DNA of 64,000 nucleotides from assembly GCF_030848805.1 (NCBI RefSeq), contig NC_092365.1, forward strand, positions 20,541,395-20,605,394, given 5' to 3'. Source of the DNA: Temnothorax longispinosus. Taxonomy: Eukaryota > Arthropoda > Insecta > Hymenoptera > Formicidae. Shown here in pieces: positions 47,397 to 60,464 of the stretch. Within the stretch, counting starts at the first letter, position 1, and each line of letters starts with the position of its first letter. Both the position numbers and the translations under genes were made by a program. The notes beneath the pieces were generated by a model. That model was not told the DNA's origin. It searched no databases and saw only the letters and a program-made list of their open reading frames with translations.

Positions 47397-50136
47397 AACT
47401 ATAAAAGAGATGATGCATTTACTTACGATATTTTCATCACGTCATAACGTTTAATAATTTGCCAACAAAAGTTGGGAAACTGGAACAATTACTTGAGGGA
47501 ATCTCACCTCACTTTGTTAGTTTAACATCAAATTAATTATTTCTATCTTTACAATCGCTAATTATCGTTATACGCAGCTGTAGATTTCTTTGGTAATTAT
47601 CGTGCTCACTGGTTTGCTCCTAAGAGTTAATCAAGATGAACTCTCCTTTCGCCTTGACCATAATCTAAAAGGTAGCGTTTTGATTTTAAACGCGCTTTGA
47701 AAAATGCAGCATGTAATAATTGATGAACATTAGTCATTGAACGCCTCCCGTGTTCGTTGCGGATATTTTCTCTTTTTAATCGCGAAAGAGAAATAGATAG
47801 AAGATATATAGATTCATTTATATTGCGTATATAATTCGCAATAATAATCTCTAAGCCAGTTGCCGCTTAATTGGAAGGAGCAAGAACTTTTAAATTAAAC
47901 TCAATAAAACTCGTAGTTATATTATATTTAACCGTTACATCGTTTTCGACACTCTAAACTTAATTGAAGGCTAATCAAATATAATTTCTTTGCGATATTT
48001 TCTGAGCGATATATAATGATTGACTTTATTTCTATGTCATATATATATATATATATTTATTGTATTGTATAATGTTGTTTGTGTGTGTGAATTTTAGACC
48101 GCACTTGAGAAGGGCTCGATTGAGCCGAAACGCAGTTTTTACATTGTGCCAGTTAGTCGAGCAATAAAATAATATTTGGTTTTAATCACTGGCAGATGAA
48201 GTTATTTTTCTATATATAATATAATAATTGAGTAACACAAAAAATCCAAGGTATCGGAATTCTATGCCCGAACACTTGTTAAAAAAAAAGCATCACGAAG
48301 AATTTGGAGATATGCGCCTTTAGAATGCACACTTAGAAGATTGCGTTTATATAACGCCGTGAGTTAAAACAGCTATAAACTATTCTATACACACAGGTTC
48401 TGCATCGATAACCGTTAATTGTTTTAGGCCAATTGCTCAATGGATTCTTTTCGTCGCTATTTAAGATCGCCATTTGTATGCTCTGCATGATGATGAAATC
48501 AGGTCTTCAAAAATGGACTAGAACAATGCAATTTTTCACAATTGAATGTCGTAATAATAATCTAGCTTTAAAATAAAGAATCGTAACTAAAAATTTATAT
48601 CAAATTAAGTAACAATAATTACAATAAAATTGTTTATCCGATAAATACACGGATATCTCAGATACAATCCGTAGCGATTAAAAGAAAAATATTAAATCGC
48701 TCTTCAACTGGAATATTTTTCGGATAATCGAGCGTTCGAGAGTATCAAGTTCGATTGAAATCAATTATTTTGTGATGTGCTACAGAGCTTTATCGGCGTG
48801 TAAGTAGTAAGACTATGTTCTGTGGTCAGACTGTCCAGCCTGCACTCGTGAAGTGGCGCCACGCGGCGAACACGCGCCCAGACGGATACGGCATCTCAAC
48901 CGCAACCGAAGAAACATCGAGTGACTTTCCAATGAAAGAGAGAGTAACGCACTTCGATAATCCTCCTCCTGCGGGAGGAAAGTAAAAAGAGGAGCAGAAA
49001 ATCCCACGCTCACTCGGGGGCCACATTAAAGTCCGGCTTACGTAAAACCACCACACGCGTCCGACTCGTTCCCCAAAAAGTGGATCGAAATTATTTACAT
49101 CAGCGCCTTTCCGGAAGCGTAATCGATGGACGTAACGATTGCCGATCCCTCGTTTTCTGAAATTTTAGTTCTCGAATTTCTCTCGGAACTCACCGCGGCA
49201 GAAAAAATTCTACAAAAAAAAGGTTCAAACTAGGACAATTGCCGAGAGGTAAAAGGAGATAATAGCAGTATCCTTGTGTGCGCAATTTTTTTTTCTACGC
49301 GTAATTAATACGATATATCCTCGGATCTGTAAGATCCAGGATACGATTGTAATAGTATTAGATACATGTTAAATATTGCATCGAACGGTCTAGTGGTGTC
49401 GCATACGAATGAGAAAAAAAAAGGTAACTTACGCCATACGTAAACGCGCGCGTTCAACAACAATGTACATATATTTCAGCAGGAGTGTTAACATGTTGCA
49501 ACCGTTTACATGTACATACGCACATTTATTGACGTATTTAACATTTTGCGATCGTCTTCGGCGTTTTATTTTATTGCAGAAGAGTGCATAGTACAAATTT
49601 CAAGCTGTGTTCTAGGAATAGCTGTTCGGAGTTACGATTACGAGTTACGAAAAGACGAGAGTCCAAACGTGAACGTTGACTTTCGCGACGTCCCTCTTGT
49701 CACGTTTGTTAAGATTCTTCTTAATTAACGTTAAATTTACAATATTTAATGCGATAAATATGCGTATATAAGAGGCGGCTAAATTTCACGTTTGATTACA
49801 TTCGCCAAACCTGACTTTTTCTCGTCGAACTGTAATTTATCTCACCATCAATGGCCGTGTAGATTTCTAATTTTCACTCATCTTATAAATCAATCAAAAG
49901 AATTTACATTTGCTTATCCAATCAGCCAATAAAAATAATTCTGCAATAAATTGAAATATATATAAAATAAAGCAAGTCTTGCGAAATATTAAATTTAAGT
50001 GAACGTCACAAAGATGGCATTAATGCAGATTTCATCAACGCCTGCTACGAAATAAGAACGTTCAGATACATATTTATTACTGAGTATATATTGTACGGTT
50101 TAATTAACTTCACAGTTTACTTTCCTTTCAATATAA

Positions 50137-50910
50137 TTGTTTATTAATTCGTTTCGTTTTACGTCTGACTCGCAATTCCATCTACCTTCGTACGCCCACA
50201 GAGTCGCTTCCTTCTCGCAGGCAGCAATTTTCGATTCCCCGCCGAGCCCAAAACCGCAAGATACACTCGTGAAACTGTCGCAACGGTTCACCGGTGACGT
50301 GCACCGCTCGATGGTGTCACCTGCAATCGGCTCCGGGCGATCGATCACACACGTAACCGCGACCTTTGCCGCGAACACGTCCTCTCGATCATCGAACGCG
50401 ATGCGAAAGTGGGCGAAGGTGGGCGTCGTCGTGGGAGAAAAACTTCCGAAACGCGAAACGCCGCGAGGGCCGCTTGTTCGCGACGCGACGCGGCCGAGCG
50501 ATCGAAACTTTGATACGCGGCTGCCGACTATCCGGCGGAACGAAGGCGAGGAGCGGCCGCACGCGTTCGCCGTTCGCGAAGAAAGTTGCAACGGGGAAAT
50601 TGGCCGCATGAAACGAACGCGTCACCGTGGCGACGACGCGAACGACGATGACGAAGGTGGGCGAGGAGATTTACGGCAAAGGCGATTTCCGCGTCGCGTG
50701 ACGCGCGCGTGCGACGGACCTGTTACGCACATTGGTAGACCGATGATAGGATTGGATCAATTGGCTCATCAAGCGGAAGTAGATCTCGGCGCGAAGTGGT
50801 CATTTTATCCGGAATTTCCACAGGACAATCTTGTCCGTATCTCTGACGGTGACGTATGTTTGTTTCTTAGAAGCCATATGACGAGGCATATTACGCTCGG
50901 GGAATACTAA
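50137..50910. other. CpG island with long overlapping frames on both strands
   Basis: Base use here is strikingly richer in CG than the flanks. A 257-codon frame on plus and a 169-codon frame on minus overlap; both are rich in Arg/Ser/Pro/Thr, as expected from GC-rich non-coding DNA, and neither shows a domain or signal peptide. An unmethylated promoter or leader exon is more likely than a gene. Confidence 0.4.
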
Positions 50911-53900
50911 ACGAAAGTATTTTATGGGAATTTTGTAGACGCTCACTCTCGAGTGAAATGTAGAGAAGAAAGTAGAAATGTGTTATGTAAAAATGTTATG
51001 CTCTTGAAGAGCGTGCTTATTACTCTATTCTACGAAGTGCTAATAAGATGATATAACGAGCAAATTATAATAAGTTGGATTATATCCCCGTGTTTACGCA
51101 ATACTTTTACATTATGCAATTTTTTAACAATTAAACGTGTCACCTCATTTTTAAATCCCTCATTCCAGGAAACGGCTCTTCCTTTATCGTGGATAAATTG
51201 CTTTAAAACACATTAAACAGATACGCGCCATAATGAATGTAATAAATATCGCGGCATTTTACATGTAAAACAGCGATAATTTATTTCATGGGTTTTACGT
51301 AACAGCGGCAGCACGTGTTCGGGTCGTCCGTCCGTCCGTGCGTGCGTGAACGTTTGTTCGCGAGCGAGCGCTCGATGACGCGACGGCGGCCGTTGTTCAA
51401 TCTCGGTCGTGCAACCCGAATAAATATCGTTCTTTACTTTCTCCGACGACCGGCTATGCCTACGAAACTTCCTCTACTGCCGTCGCCAGCCGTATCGGGC
51501 ATGCACTGAGAAATTTATTGTAATGGACATGAAGTGTCTCGCGCAGTCCGCGCGCGCGAGAACGGGAGTAAAAGTCCATCGCATTTATCTTGCAAACGCG
51601 TCTGCCTTCGTTCTTCCGTCAGCTTCGACTTTCTCATTTTAAAGAAACTCGATCGATTACTCATTTTTGGCGGTTAATGACACAATAACGCGTTGTTGCG
51701 ATGATACATAAGTTTTGACATAATGGCGTAGATTAGATCTATTTTCATTAAATAATATACGGATACGCCGAGGAGAGAGAGTCCATGTCGCACGTTTTGC
51801 TCCGGAAGTTCATTTCACAACATAACGTTTGAACAAGGCGCATTAAGCGAGGTGAGAGTGCATGACGGAGATTCAATCTCGACCATTTTCTACTTTGTGC
51901 AAGAAACGAGTGCAGTCAGCAGTAAAACAGATATGCAGCTAATAGCGATAAAAAGATAATAATCGAAATGCGCAATGCAGATAATAGCGCGCGGGGTTTC
52001 GATCAGATTTAGATCATCATGCTGTTGTGGAAATTTACTGAGATTTGCGTAATCTATATACATGTGCAAAGATATATTACCTACCGTTTTGTAACTAAAG
52101 CGATAATTTTAACATATCTTCGACGCGCAACACGTCGGGTTCCGTGTATTATCGTAAATTAATACAGGGCGATTCAAAAGGTTACTATCAAACTTAAGGG
52201 GTCAAAATAGAACAACTTTCAACAAAATAGAAAAATGAAGAAAAGTAATAATTAGATTAGATTGACGGGTGCGAAATAGAGTATCGCTTGACCTACTACA
52301 GTTGCTACAATATTTATCCTTTAGTAATGAGAATATTTTATAAAAATATGAAGAAGCGTGCCGTTTTAACGCTAGGCCTTTATAAAACTACGATTTACAT
52401 CTTCATCGTAGGTCATAAGGCACGTAAATCATATTATCCGCTTAGCTGTGTAATTACTCATGTATAACCGACATATATGATGCAAAGCGGATCGCGACGC
52501 GCTGCAAGATCCTCCGGTAATTATTGTCGTTTTAGCTGTGACAGTTGACACTGCCGAGTCAATCCCGCGTGGCGAAATTGCGCCACGTGATGCAATTACG
52601 CGCGCGGACGTACGTACCTACAGTGCATCTCGCAGCGGAATGCCCCGTCGCAACCTGCTGCATCTATTCACCTGTGTTTGTTCCAGTTCGTAGTTTTGCA
52701 AGCGCGGCTGGCCGTCCGTAACCCGTCGGATCGTTTCAACCGACGTGACGAGGTTTTTCGCCGATCGCTCAGCGAAGGTGTCGCGCGCCAAGTGCCTCCG
52801 AGGCATTTGATCGCGAACGATTAAGTAAATAGAAATCGTCGGTCAAAGATACAGATCGAAGGTTTCCCGTTATAAGATTATTAATTAATTAATAATTTTT
52901 TAATTAAAGATTTTCGAAAAGGTGCTACAGGATTGCGCGTGTCTGAATTTAAACGTAGATCGACATATATATATCTCTGCTATCATCATTATTCTATGCG
53001 TAATCTTACATATACGTGATCCGTTTCTGATTATCGATGAATACTACACGGGACGTTATCGAGATAGTTTTTTTTTCTACCTTTTTTTGTGCAGAATCTT
53101 GAAATTCTAGACCACGGTGATCTACTTAGGAGAGACTCTTGAGTAAGATCAGATGATCTTCGAGGCCTCGCGGCGTCGGAATGGAGGTTACGATCCTTGC
53201 ATGATCTACTCTACATATTTACTCTCCAGGCGAATTGTGTACATTTCACAAGCCATAAATTCTCACAATGCAAATTAGCGTGATACTACAAATTGCACGA
53301 TTAGAGGGAATAAATAAACTTATCGTGCTCATCAATCGTAACCAACAGATGGTTCTTTAGAATAATGGCGCTATTCAGCATTTATTTTTTGTATAATATA
53401 ATGCAAGATATAATATGTTGCTATTCTACTTAATTGAGCGTTCAACGTGCTCGGCACATTATAATCATTTTAACGTTTCTCCAGAGCGGTAAACCGTGTT
53501 CTAGTTACGGCGAATTATTCAACTACGTGTGTCTATATCAGCACAAAAGCAGCACCAGGTTTTTACGGCCGAGAGGTAGGTAGTCGCTAGCATTAATCAA
53601 GCTTAGCCTGATCGCACGTCGTGTCAACGACCTCCAATGACGAAGATGAAAGTGGCTCCCGTTTTAATTTTAGATATGCGAAACTACGGCGTGACGTAAG
53701 CTTTATAATCTTAACTCGATAGATATATGACCCAATTCTATTGACTGACGTTTATGCCTAATTATTTGCACTTACGAGAAGGAAATTGCATCGAAATGGA
53801 AACCACATGCGATTTCTTTTATGATTTATTACGTGATTGATTACACAATTAAAAATTAAAAATTGAAATAAAAATAAATTGAAATTAATGCAATATAATT

Positions 53901-54878
53901 AATGTACATATATTCGCGGAGAAAACGGAATTTCTAAAATATTAAATATTTAATTAGTTAAATATTTCGCTCAATTTAAATGAGAATTTTGTTAAAAATT
54001 TTTATTAAAATAATCGACGAAATAAAATCGGCTGTTGGATTGGGTATTGCGTAAGTATAAGTGAGAATACACGCGTCCGTATGCGACGCGACTAGGAATG
54101 TCTGCCAATCTTAGCAAAGCATCACGAGGGTCAACTAACGACCTCGAGTCTACAAAAAGTTTCACTTTCTTTGGCGATAGAAAGTGGCTGCGGCCTTCGA
54201 TGTTATTTTGCGATCTTTAGCCGACTGCTGGACGTCACGTTTAACATATTTTCGCGAACTGACAAAATTAAAATATTAGAAAATTACTTTATATTCTTAT
54301 TTATGCTGTTCTCCTTTTTCCTCTATAAATTCACATTTATTTAAATTACTTTCTTCCTTCTTCTTTTCTACTTAACTACCTTGTTATAATTTATCATCGT
54401 CATTTGATTACGATTCATCGTTGCAGTAGTTCTTCCTGAGAGCTGCTGCTTCATCGAAAGCTAAATCTATGATTTTTATGGTCAATTTGTCAATCGTACT
54501 ATAACGTAAAAATAGAAACAGTATGATAACCTTGGCGCCCCTTGGTATTGCCGGAAGAGAATGATCTTCCGTATAATCCTGGAATGATTCATAGGTCAGA
54601 TAAAGTGAAACGTGCTTTCACTTGAAACGGCAATCGAGAGGATCAATGTGACACGATCTTTCGGGACATAACGGGAGCTTGACATAATGAGACACGATGA
54701 GCCGCGAGAATTAACTTTGCAACCTTTTTTTTCACTCATTAATTATGACGTGCTTGTAAAGTTATGAATTACTGCTTCGAGCGTGACGTGTCTCCTTCCA
54801 TTCCTAGTTTTACAGATTGTGCAATTGAAACAAAACATTTCTAATTGATACTATAACTAATATAGTCGCGATATAGTC

Positions 54879-54994
54879 GGATAACAAACATTTTTTGCAG
54901 CAAGATTAGAGTTATATTTTTTGCAGCAAGAACAAAAGGTTTTGCGATACTATTGCTAAATCATAACTCTCGCTGCAAAAAATGTTAGTTATCC
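54879..54994. mobile_element. Tiny foldback element, 116 bp
   Basis: Inverted arms start GGATAACAAACATTTTTTGC and GGATAACTAACATTTTTTGC, and both carry AGAGTTAT farther in. The AACATTTTTTGCAGC core is partly repeated internally. Confidence 0.65.
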
Positions 54995-57254
54995 ATATTT
55001 TACGGCTAAATTTAGTTAATTTTTTTCCGTGAAAAAATATATAATATAATAATTAATTTATAAGCTATCTCATCTTCCTTCCGGAACTTGTCGCGCGTCT
55101 TCTTGTTTATGGCCTTCCAAAAATATGTTAACGATATAATAATATCCAGGAAACGAATGTCGCTGAATTAAGAATTTTCACTTCCGTTGACATAACGGTT
55201 TCGATTAGACCTCGCGTTTTATCATTTACATGCGGCTGGGTATCGAAGTGAAATCGTCGAACGCAGACGCATCGATTAGTGAAGTCTATGCGACTATTGC
55301 GTGATGCAAATGCAAATCTACGCAGACAAAAAGAATTATTGCGAAGCATGTCGGATCACTGGTCGGGAGGTCGATTTGAGGGACAAAGGCCGATTCTTTT
55401 GAGAGATGAGCGAAGGATTTCAGAATCGCGAGGACTTTCACCAGCAGTTCGAAAAAGTCAAGTGTCGATTTGTGCTGCAGGCAATTAAATCGGTGTTTAC
55501 GCAATATAACGAGCTTAAGTCCGCATCCCGGCTGCGTTGTGCTACTAGTAAATTTCACGAAACCGCGCACGGTGTCAAACGATATTTCCTCATGCGACCC
55601 GTAGAGTAGTTAAAGAGATGTAAAGCAGGGTATTTACGAGGAGTGGAGAGCAGCAAGTGGGACAAGTAAGAGCACAAAATGCTAGTTCACGCGAATTGCG
55701 TAAACCTGTCAATCCATAATAACACCGGAGAGACGTTTGACCTGTTGGCTACATTTCAGAGATGACAAAGACAGAGCCCCAGAAAAATACAGGAGAGAAA
55801 GAAAGGATAATCCCAGAGAAACCGTGCTCTAATGTCGCAAAACGTCTCATTGAAAGTGTCTCGGGCTATGCAAATTATCGGTTTCGACAGACCTTTTACG
55901 AGAAACGGGCAAATTCCGAAGATCGATGCTTGAAACTGATCGCCACGATACAGAGTTCGAACACCGCTCGCAGGGATCGCCAAATTATATTGTCTCGGAA
56001 TTATGATTAATGACCATGTCGACGATGTGAAAGGGATATAGAAGTACAAGGTATAAACATGTATTGCTTCCTAGTAAAAACGAAATAAATGGTTGATATA
56101 GCGTCGCTTAGAGACAATCACGTAACTCATCGCTCGTATATCCGGTATCATATATCCGGGATAGGTATATTAATGCCTATTGGCTCGTTGTAACGCCTGT
56201 ATAATTTCGCTGATTACACGTCGTTTCGCGCAGGTCTGATCCAGTTTTTTCTTCATTAGCCACGCGTACGTGCTTCTTTGTCTAGAAACTTAGTTAAGTT
56301 TAGTCTTACACAAAATGTCATAAGAACGAGACACGCGAAGAAATTGCAGGCCACATCCAGGAATGCGAAGTGCTCCATTTGTCCGTTTCTTCCGGGTGTT
56401 CGGCTCTCGCACATACGTCCCGGACGCGCATATACCCGGATACGTGATATCAGATCCGGGTAATGCGTAAGTGTTGAACGTATATGCAAGCAATATATCA
56501 GTTTTTTGAGCATACTCCTATATGTCTTTACATACCATGCTTCGAATGAAACAAATGCAAGGTATCTTTCCGCATAAAAGAGCTACCGCTTTCTTTTCGC
56601 TAAATGTATCAAATATCACACCGTCGCAATGTTTTCTAATCGAAAAATGTGTATTAAAAATCTAGTTAAAAAATAAAGTCAAGTCTAAATTTTAATAATT
56701 GTACAAATAATTTCAAATAATTACGATTGACGATTAGTCTATAAGAATAAATAAATTTTATTTTATTTACACATATTATATCATTAATAATCATAATTTA
56801 TAATTAATGTTCTCAATGTTCTATCGTTAAAAGTGCGAATGGCGGGGTGTTCATACATTTTGCGCAGAAAATTATTATTCACAATTTACCCGCAAGATTG
56901 CTCACAGGAAATAACAATTTTAAATGAGGTGGAAACGAAAGTTTGCACTGATGACGTGACATTTGTCCTTGCGCGGCTAGATTATCCTGCAATTATCACA
57001 TAGAAGCTGGTAATACCCACATGATTTCAGCTGTAATGAGTTCGTTGTTGCAAAATAATCATTAGGCTTTATCAGAGAGGTCATGAGCCAACTCCACACG
57101 GCCGTGACTGCGCTAAATGGAGCCTTTCCAAAGAGGCATGTAAAAAAAATCAAGAAATAATCCTTTTTACAGTTATATCGAGAATACTGCATCCATCGCG
57201 AAAGTAATCCTTGAAAAATCGATAAAGTAATAAACTGCAGGCGAAGTGTGTGAT

Positions 57255-60200
57255 TCAAAATAATTTCTTTATTTGCCGCGCGATTTGTCTTCGCGCAAAT
57301 GACACGTAAGGAGAATTCGATGGAGGTGAATCGTAAGAACTGGGATGTGAAGCGTAAGAAGAACTGGGAGGTGAGGCGTAAGAAGGACTAGGCGGCGGCG
57401 GCGGCGGCGCTGCATAAGGCGGCTTTGTGGGTGGACCGTACGTGGGTTTTTCTGGTTCTTGTGACGATTGCGAGGAACTGGCTGACAGACCTGCGCTGGA
57501 GCTCGACGATGTGCCGGACAGACCTGCGCTGGAGGTCGCCGACGTGGCCGACAGCTTCAGAAAAGCGCCGAGGATTTCCTTTAACGGCGCGAGAATCGCG
57601 TCGGCAGAACTCGGAGCTTGCTGTAAAAATAGATCGAGAGTGATTATCTCAGACAAAAATAACGAAAATGCCACTTCTATGTGCATGGGCATAAATAAAT
57701 ATAAAATAGGAGATATTATCTGTATCTGTTTTAATTCAAATTTTTCTCACAATTGTTAAACAAGTGTAAATTAAATTTATAACGATCAATTCACGTACAT
57801 CTAAAATTGTGCATGTGTAAAAAAAAATTTCTTACGGTGGGTCCATAGCCGTAGGATGTGGACGATTGGTACGTGTCTCTGTTACCATTCTGACCGTATC
57901 TATTGTAACCATTCTGGCCATATTTATTGTTACCATTGTAACCATATGTATTGTAACCGTAGTGACCTTTCTGTTTCGAACCAGCACTGGCACCAGCAAG
58001 CACGCCTGACACAACCGAGCTTACTAGAGATTTTACGTCTGAATCACCTGCCGAAGCGGCGAGTTCCTGAATATTAGAAATAATAAGAAAGCGTTTATTT
58101 AGTTTTGTAAAATGTAAAAAATGTAGAAAAGAAAGAGATTAATCAAGATTAATAAAAAAAACATTAAATTGTAATCATATAAAAGATACGTTGGGTGGTA
58201 TGATGCGTACTTTACTTAGTTTAGCGGTGATACTAGCGACAAGACCCGACAACACTGATTGCCCATATGGTCCTTGTGGCTAAAATCGACGAGATCACAA
58301 ATAGATAAGCAATAATCCAAAATCATAATTGTACTATATTATACGCAGAAAGGCTTGCAAAAATATAAATTACCTTGCTTAAAGGCTCAGCCGATGCTCC
58401 AAATACAGATGCCGATCCCTGTACGCCATCGGGCTGAAATTCATAATAATAACTTCGTTTATATCTGCTTTTACATCCGCACGAAAATCAATTTCTTTTT
58501 TTATTCATGATCTACAATTTACGATTCTACAATTTTATAAAATAAAATTCTTACGCCACTACTGCTACGACTGAGCGGACCCGAAAGGGGGCCCGAAAGA
58601 GGCCCGATCAACGGCGCTATCAGCTGAATGATAGGTCCTAAAATGGCGCCGGAATCGCTACCTTTGCCTTCTGGGCCCTGAAGAGATTATTTTGGCGTCA
58701 GAGAGTAGACTTTGGAAATTATTACTCGCGGTAAATTTACCTCACTGAGCTTTTGAGAGAGTGGCAATAGGACCGCTGGAATATCGACGCCTCCCTCCTC
58801 TTCTGGCTAGAAAAGGAACAAACATTAGATCATTGTATAATTAAATCTCCACGAATAATTTGAAGAGGAGACAGAGGAGACTGGTATTTTAATCTTACAT
58901 CAGAGAGTCCTTCGAGAAGAGGAATTGCACCTTGAATCACTTCTACTATATCGACGTCGGCTTCCGGCTAAAATATTAATCATAGCTTTCTGTTTTTCAC
59001 GCTTCACCTCTAATGTTGTATTGCGATAGAATGTCGTGCAATCAGAGAAACATGATTATAGAAAATTCACAAATGTCACGACTGTACCGCCGTACAAGGT
59101 TTTGTCGATACGTTATCTTACATCACTAAGTTCTTCGAGAATTGGTGCAGCTAACGGTAATAATTCGATCAGAGCTTGTATAGAACCACCCTCTTCTTCC
59201 TCATCTTCGTCTTCGTCTTCCTCTTGCGCTTCTGTTTGCGGTCCTTCGCCATCGTCATCGTCATTCTCATCATTGTCGGCCTGATCATTGCCGTTCTCAT
59301 CATTGCCGTTCTCATCATTGCCGTTTTCATTATTGCCGTTCTCATCATTGTCGTCCTCATCATCATCATCCTATAATGATATTTCACGTTATAATATTCA
59401 TAGAACATGTTTCTTTATAATAAATAAATAAAAATGTATAAACTGCATACGCCTAGTTGCTGAGCTTGAAACGTTTCATTGCGTCTCCCACGATTAGGCG
59501 GCGTCTATAAAGAATATAATTACATTTTAATTAGTGACATTTTTAACAAATGTTACAATAGTCATTATGTAACCGTGCGACGAGTAATATGTAAATATAA
59601 TTATTTATGATACCGTTGTATAATACTATTACGTCGAAAGCGTAAAAAAAGACGCACAATTATTAATCTATCGCTTCAGTATTGCATATCTTATTAACGC
59701 ACAGTTAGATTCATTGATTTATCGATTTCGTCACCAGATCTGTCATACGAACGATAGATTGATAAAGAAAGAATTCGTCACATACATTGGTCCTCATTTG
59801 TGCAATAAATTACCGAGACGACACTTTTATACATATTTATAAGAATATGTCCTCACAGGTTGAAAATATTGTGGCTAACGCAACCGAGTGTAAAGTTCAA
59901 ATTTCACAATTTTTCTTTATTATCGCCGCTCTCTTCTCTACTTACCTCTTTTTGGTGACGAGTGCAATCGACTGTAAATTTTAATTTTACAGTTTTTTCA
60001 TAATTATTGTTAATTATCGTTTTTAATTTTTGTTTATCTTTTTTGGTGTAATTAACAATGGTTATCTGAGGCTGGTATTCATAGTCAGATCTTATTTTAA
60101 GACCGTCTTAAAGATGTATGTCGCTATAGCTATATGTAGTATAATTTTGTTTTCTTGATTAAACAGTGTAGACCTAATCTCAGGAATTATTCATAAACAA

Positions 60201-60426
60201 CATGGTATTATTGGGACAGAAAAAGCATAAAAATCGCAATTTTGTCCCATTTTTGTACTTGATATTGTTTAAATAAATCATTAAAAAATTGAAAAAATAT
60301 ATTACCAGAAAATCTTAAAAAACCGTAATTGCAATTTTCGATGTCATAGAAGTGTACCATAAAAATTTCATTCATTTTTACCGTACATGAGCAGAGATAC
60401 ATATTATGATATTTACATGGGAAGTA

Positions 60427-60464
<38 letters not shown>

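Larger units (their letters stand above)
46611..57254. other. Long stretch without a supported coding gene
   Basis: AT-rich sequence broken by CpG-rich blocks at about 48780-49060, 50137-50910, 51300-51600 and 52490-52810. No spliced gene could be assembled. A TE-like end (acagggcgattcaaaag) lies near 52166 and a (TA)n run at about 48038-48056. Confidence 0.4.

Noticed and set aside
48090..48180. Segment with 'gggctcgattgagccgaaacg' hairpin as a structured RNA
   Set aside because: It contains a short stem (gggctcgattgagcc) and resembles dispersed arthropod repeats; no terminator, promoter or second structural element supports an RNA gene.
50137..50910. 257-codon plus-strand open frame
   Set aside because: It lies in a CpG-rich block with an equally long frame on the other strand, has no domain, signal peptide or splice support, and its Arg/Ser/Pro bias is what GC-rich non-coding DNA gives.
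59169..59408. Plus- and minus-strand frames made of Met/Thr/Lys or Ile/Val repeats
   Set aside because: They are shadows of the acidic NDENG repeat exon read in other frames.
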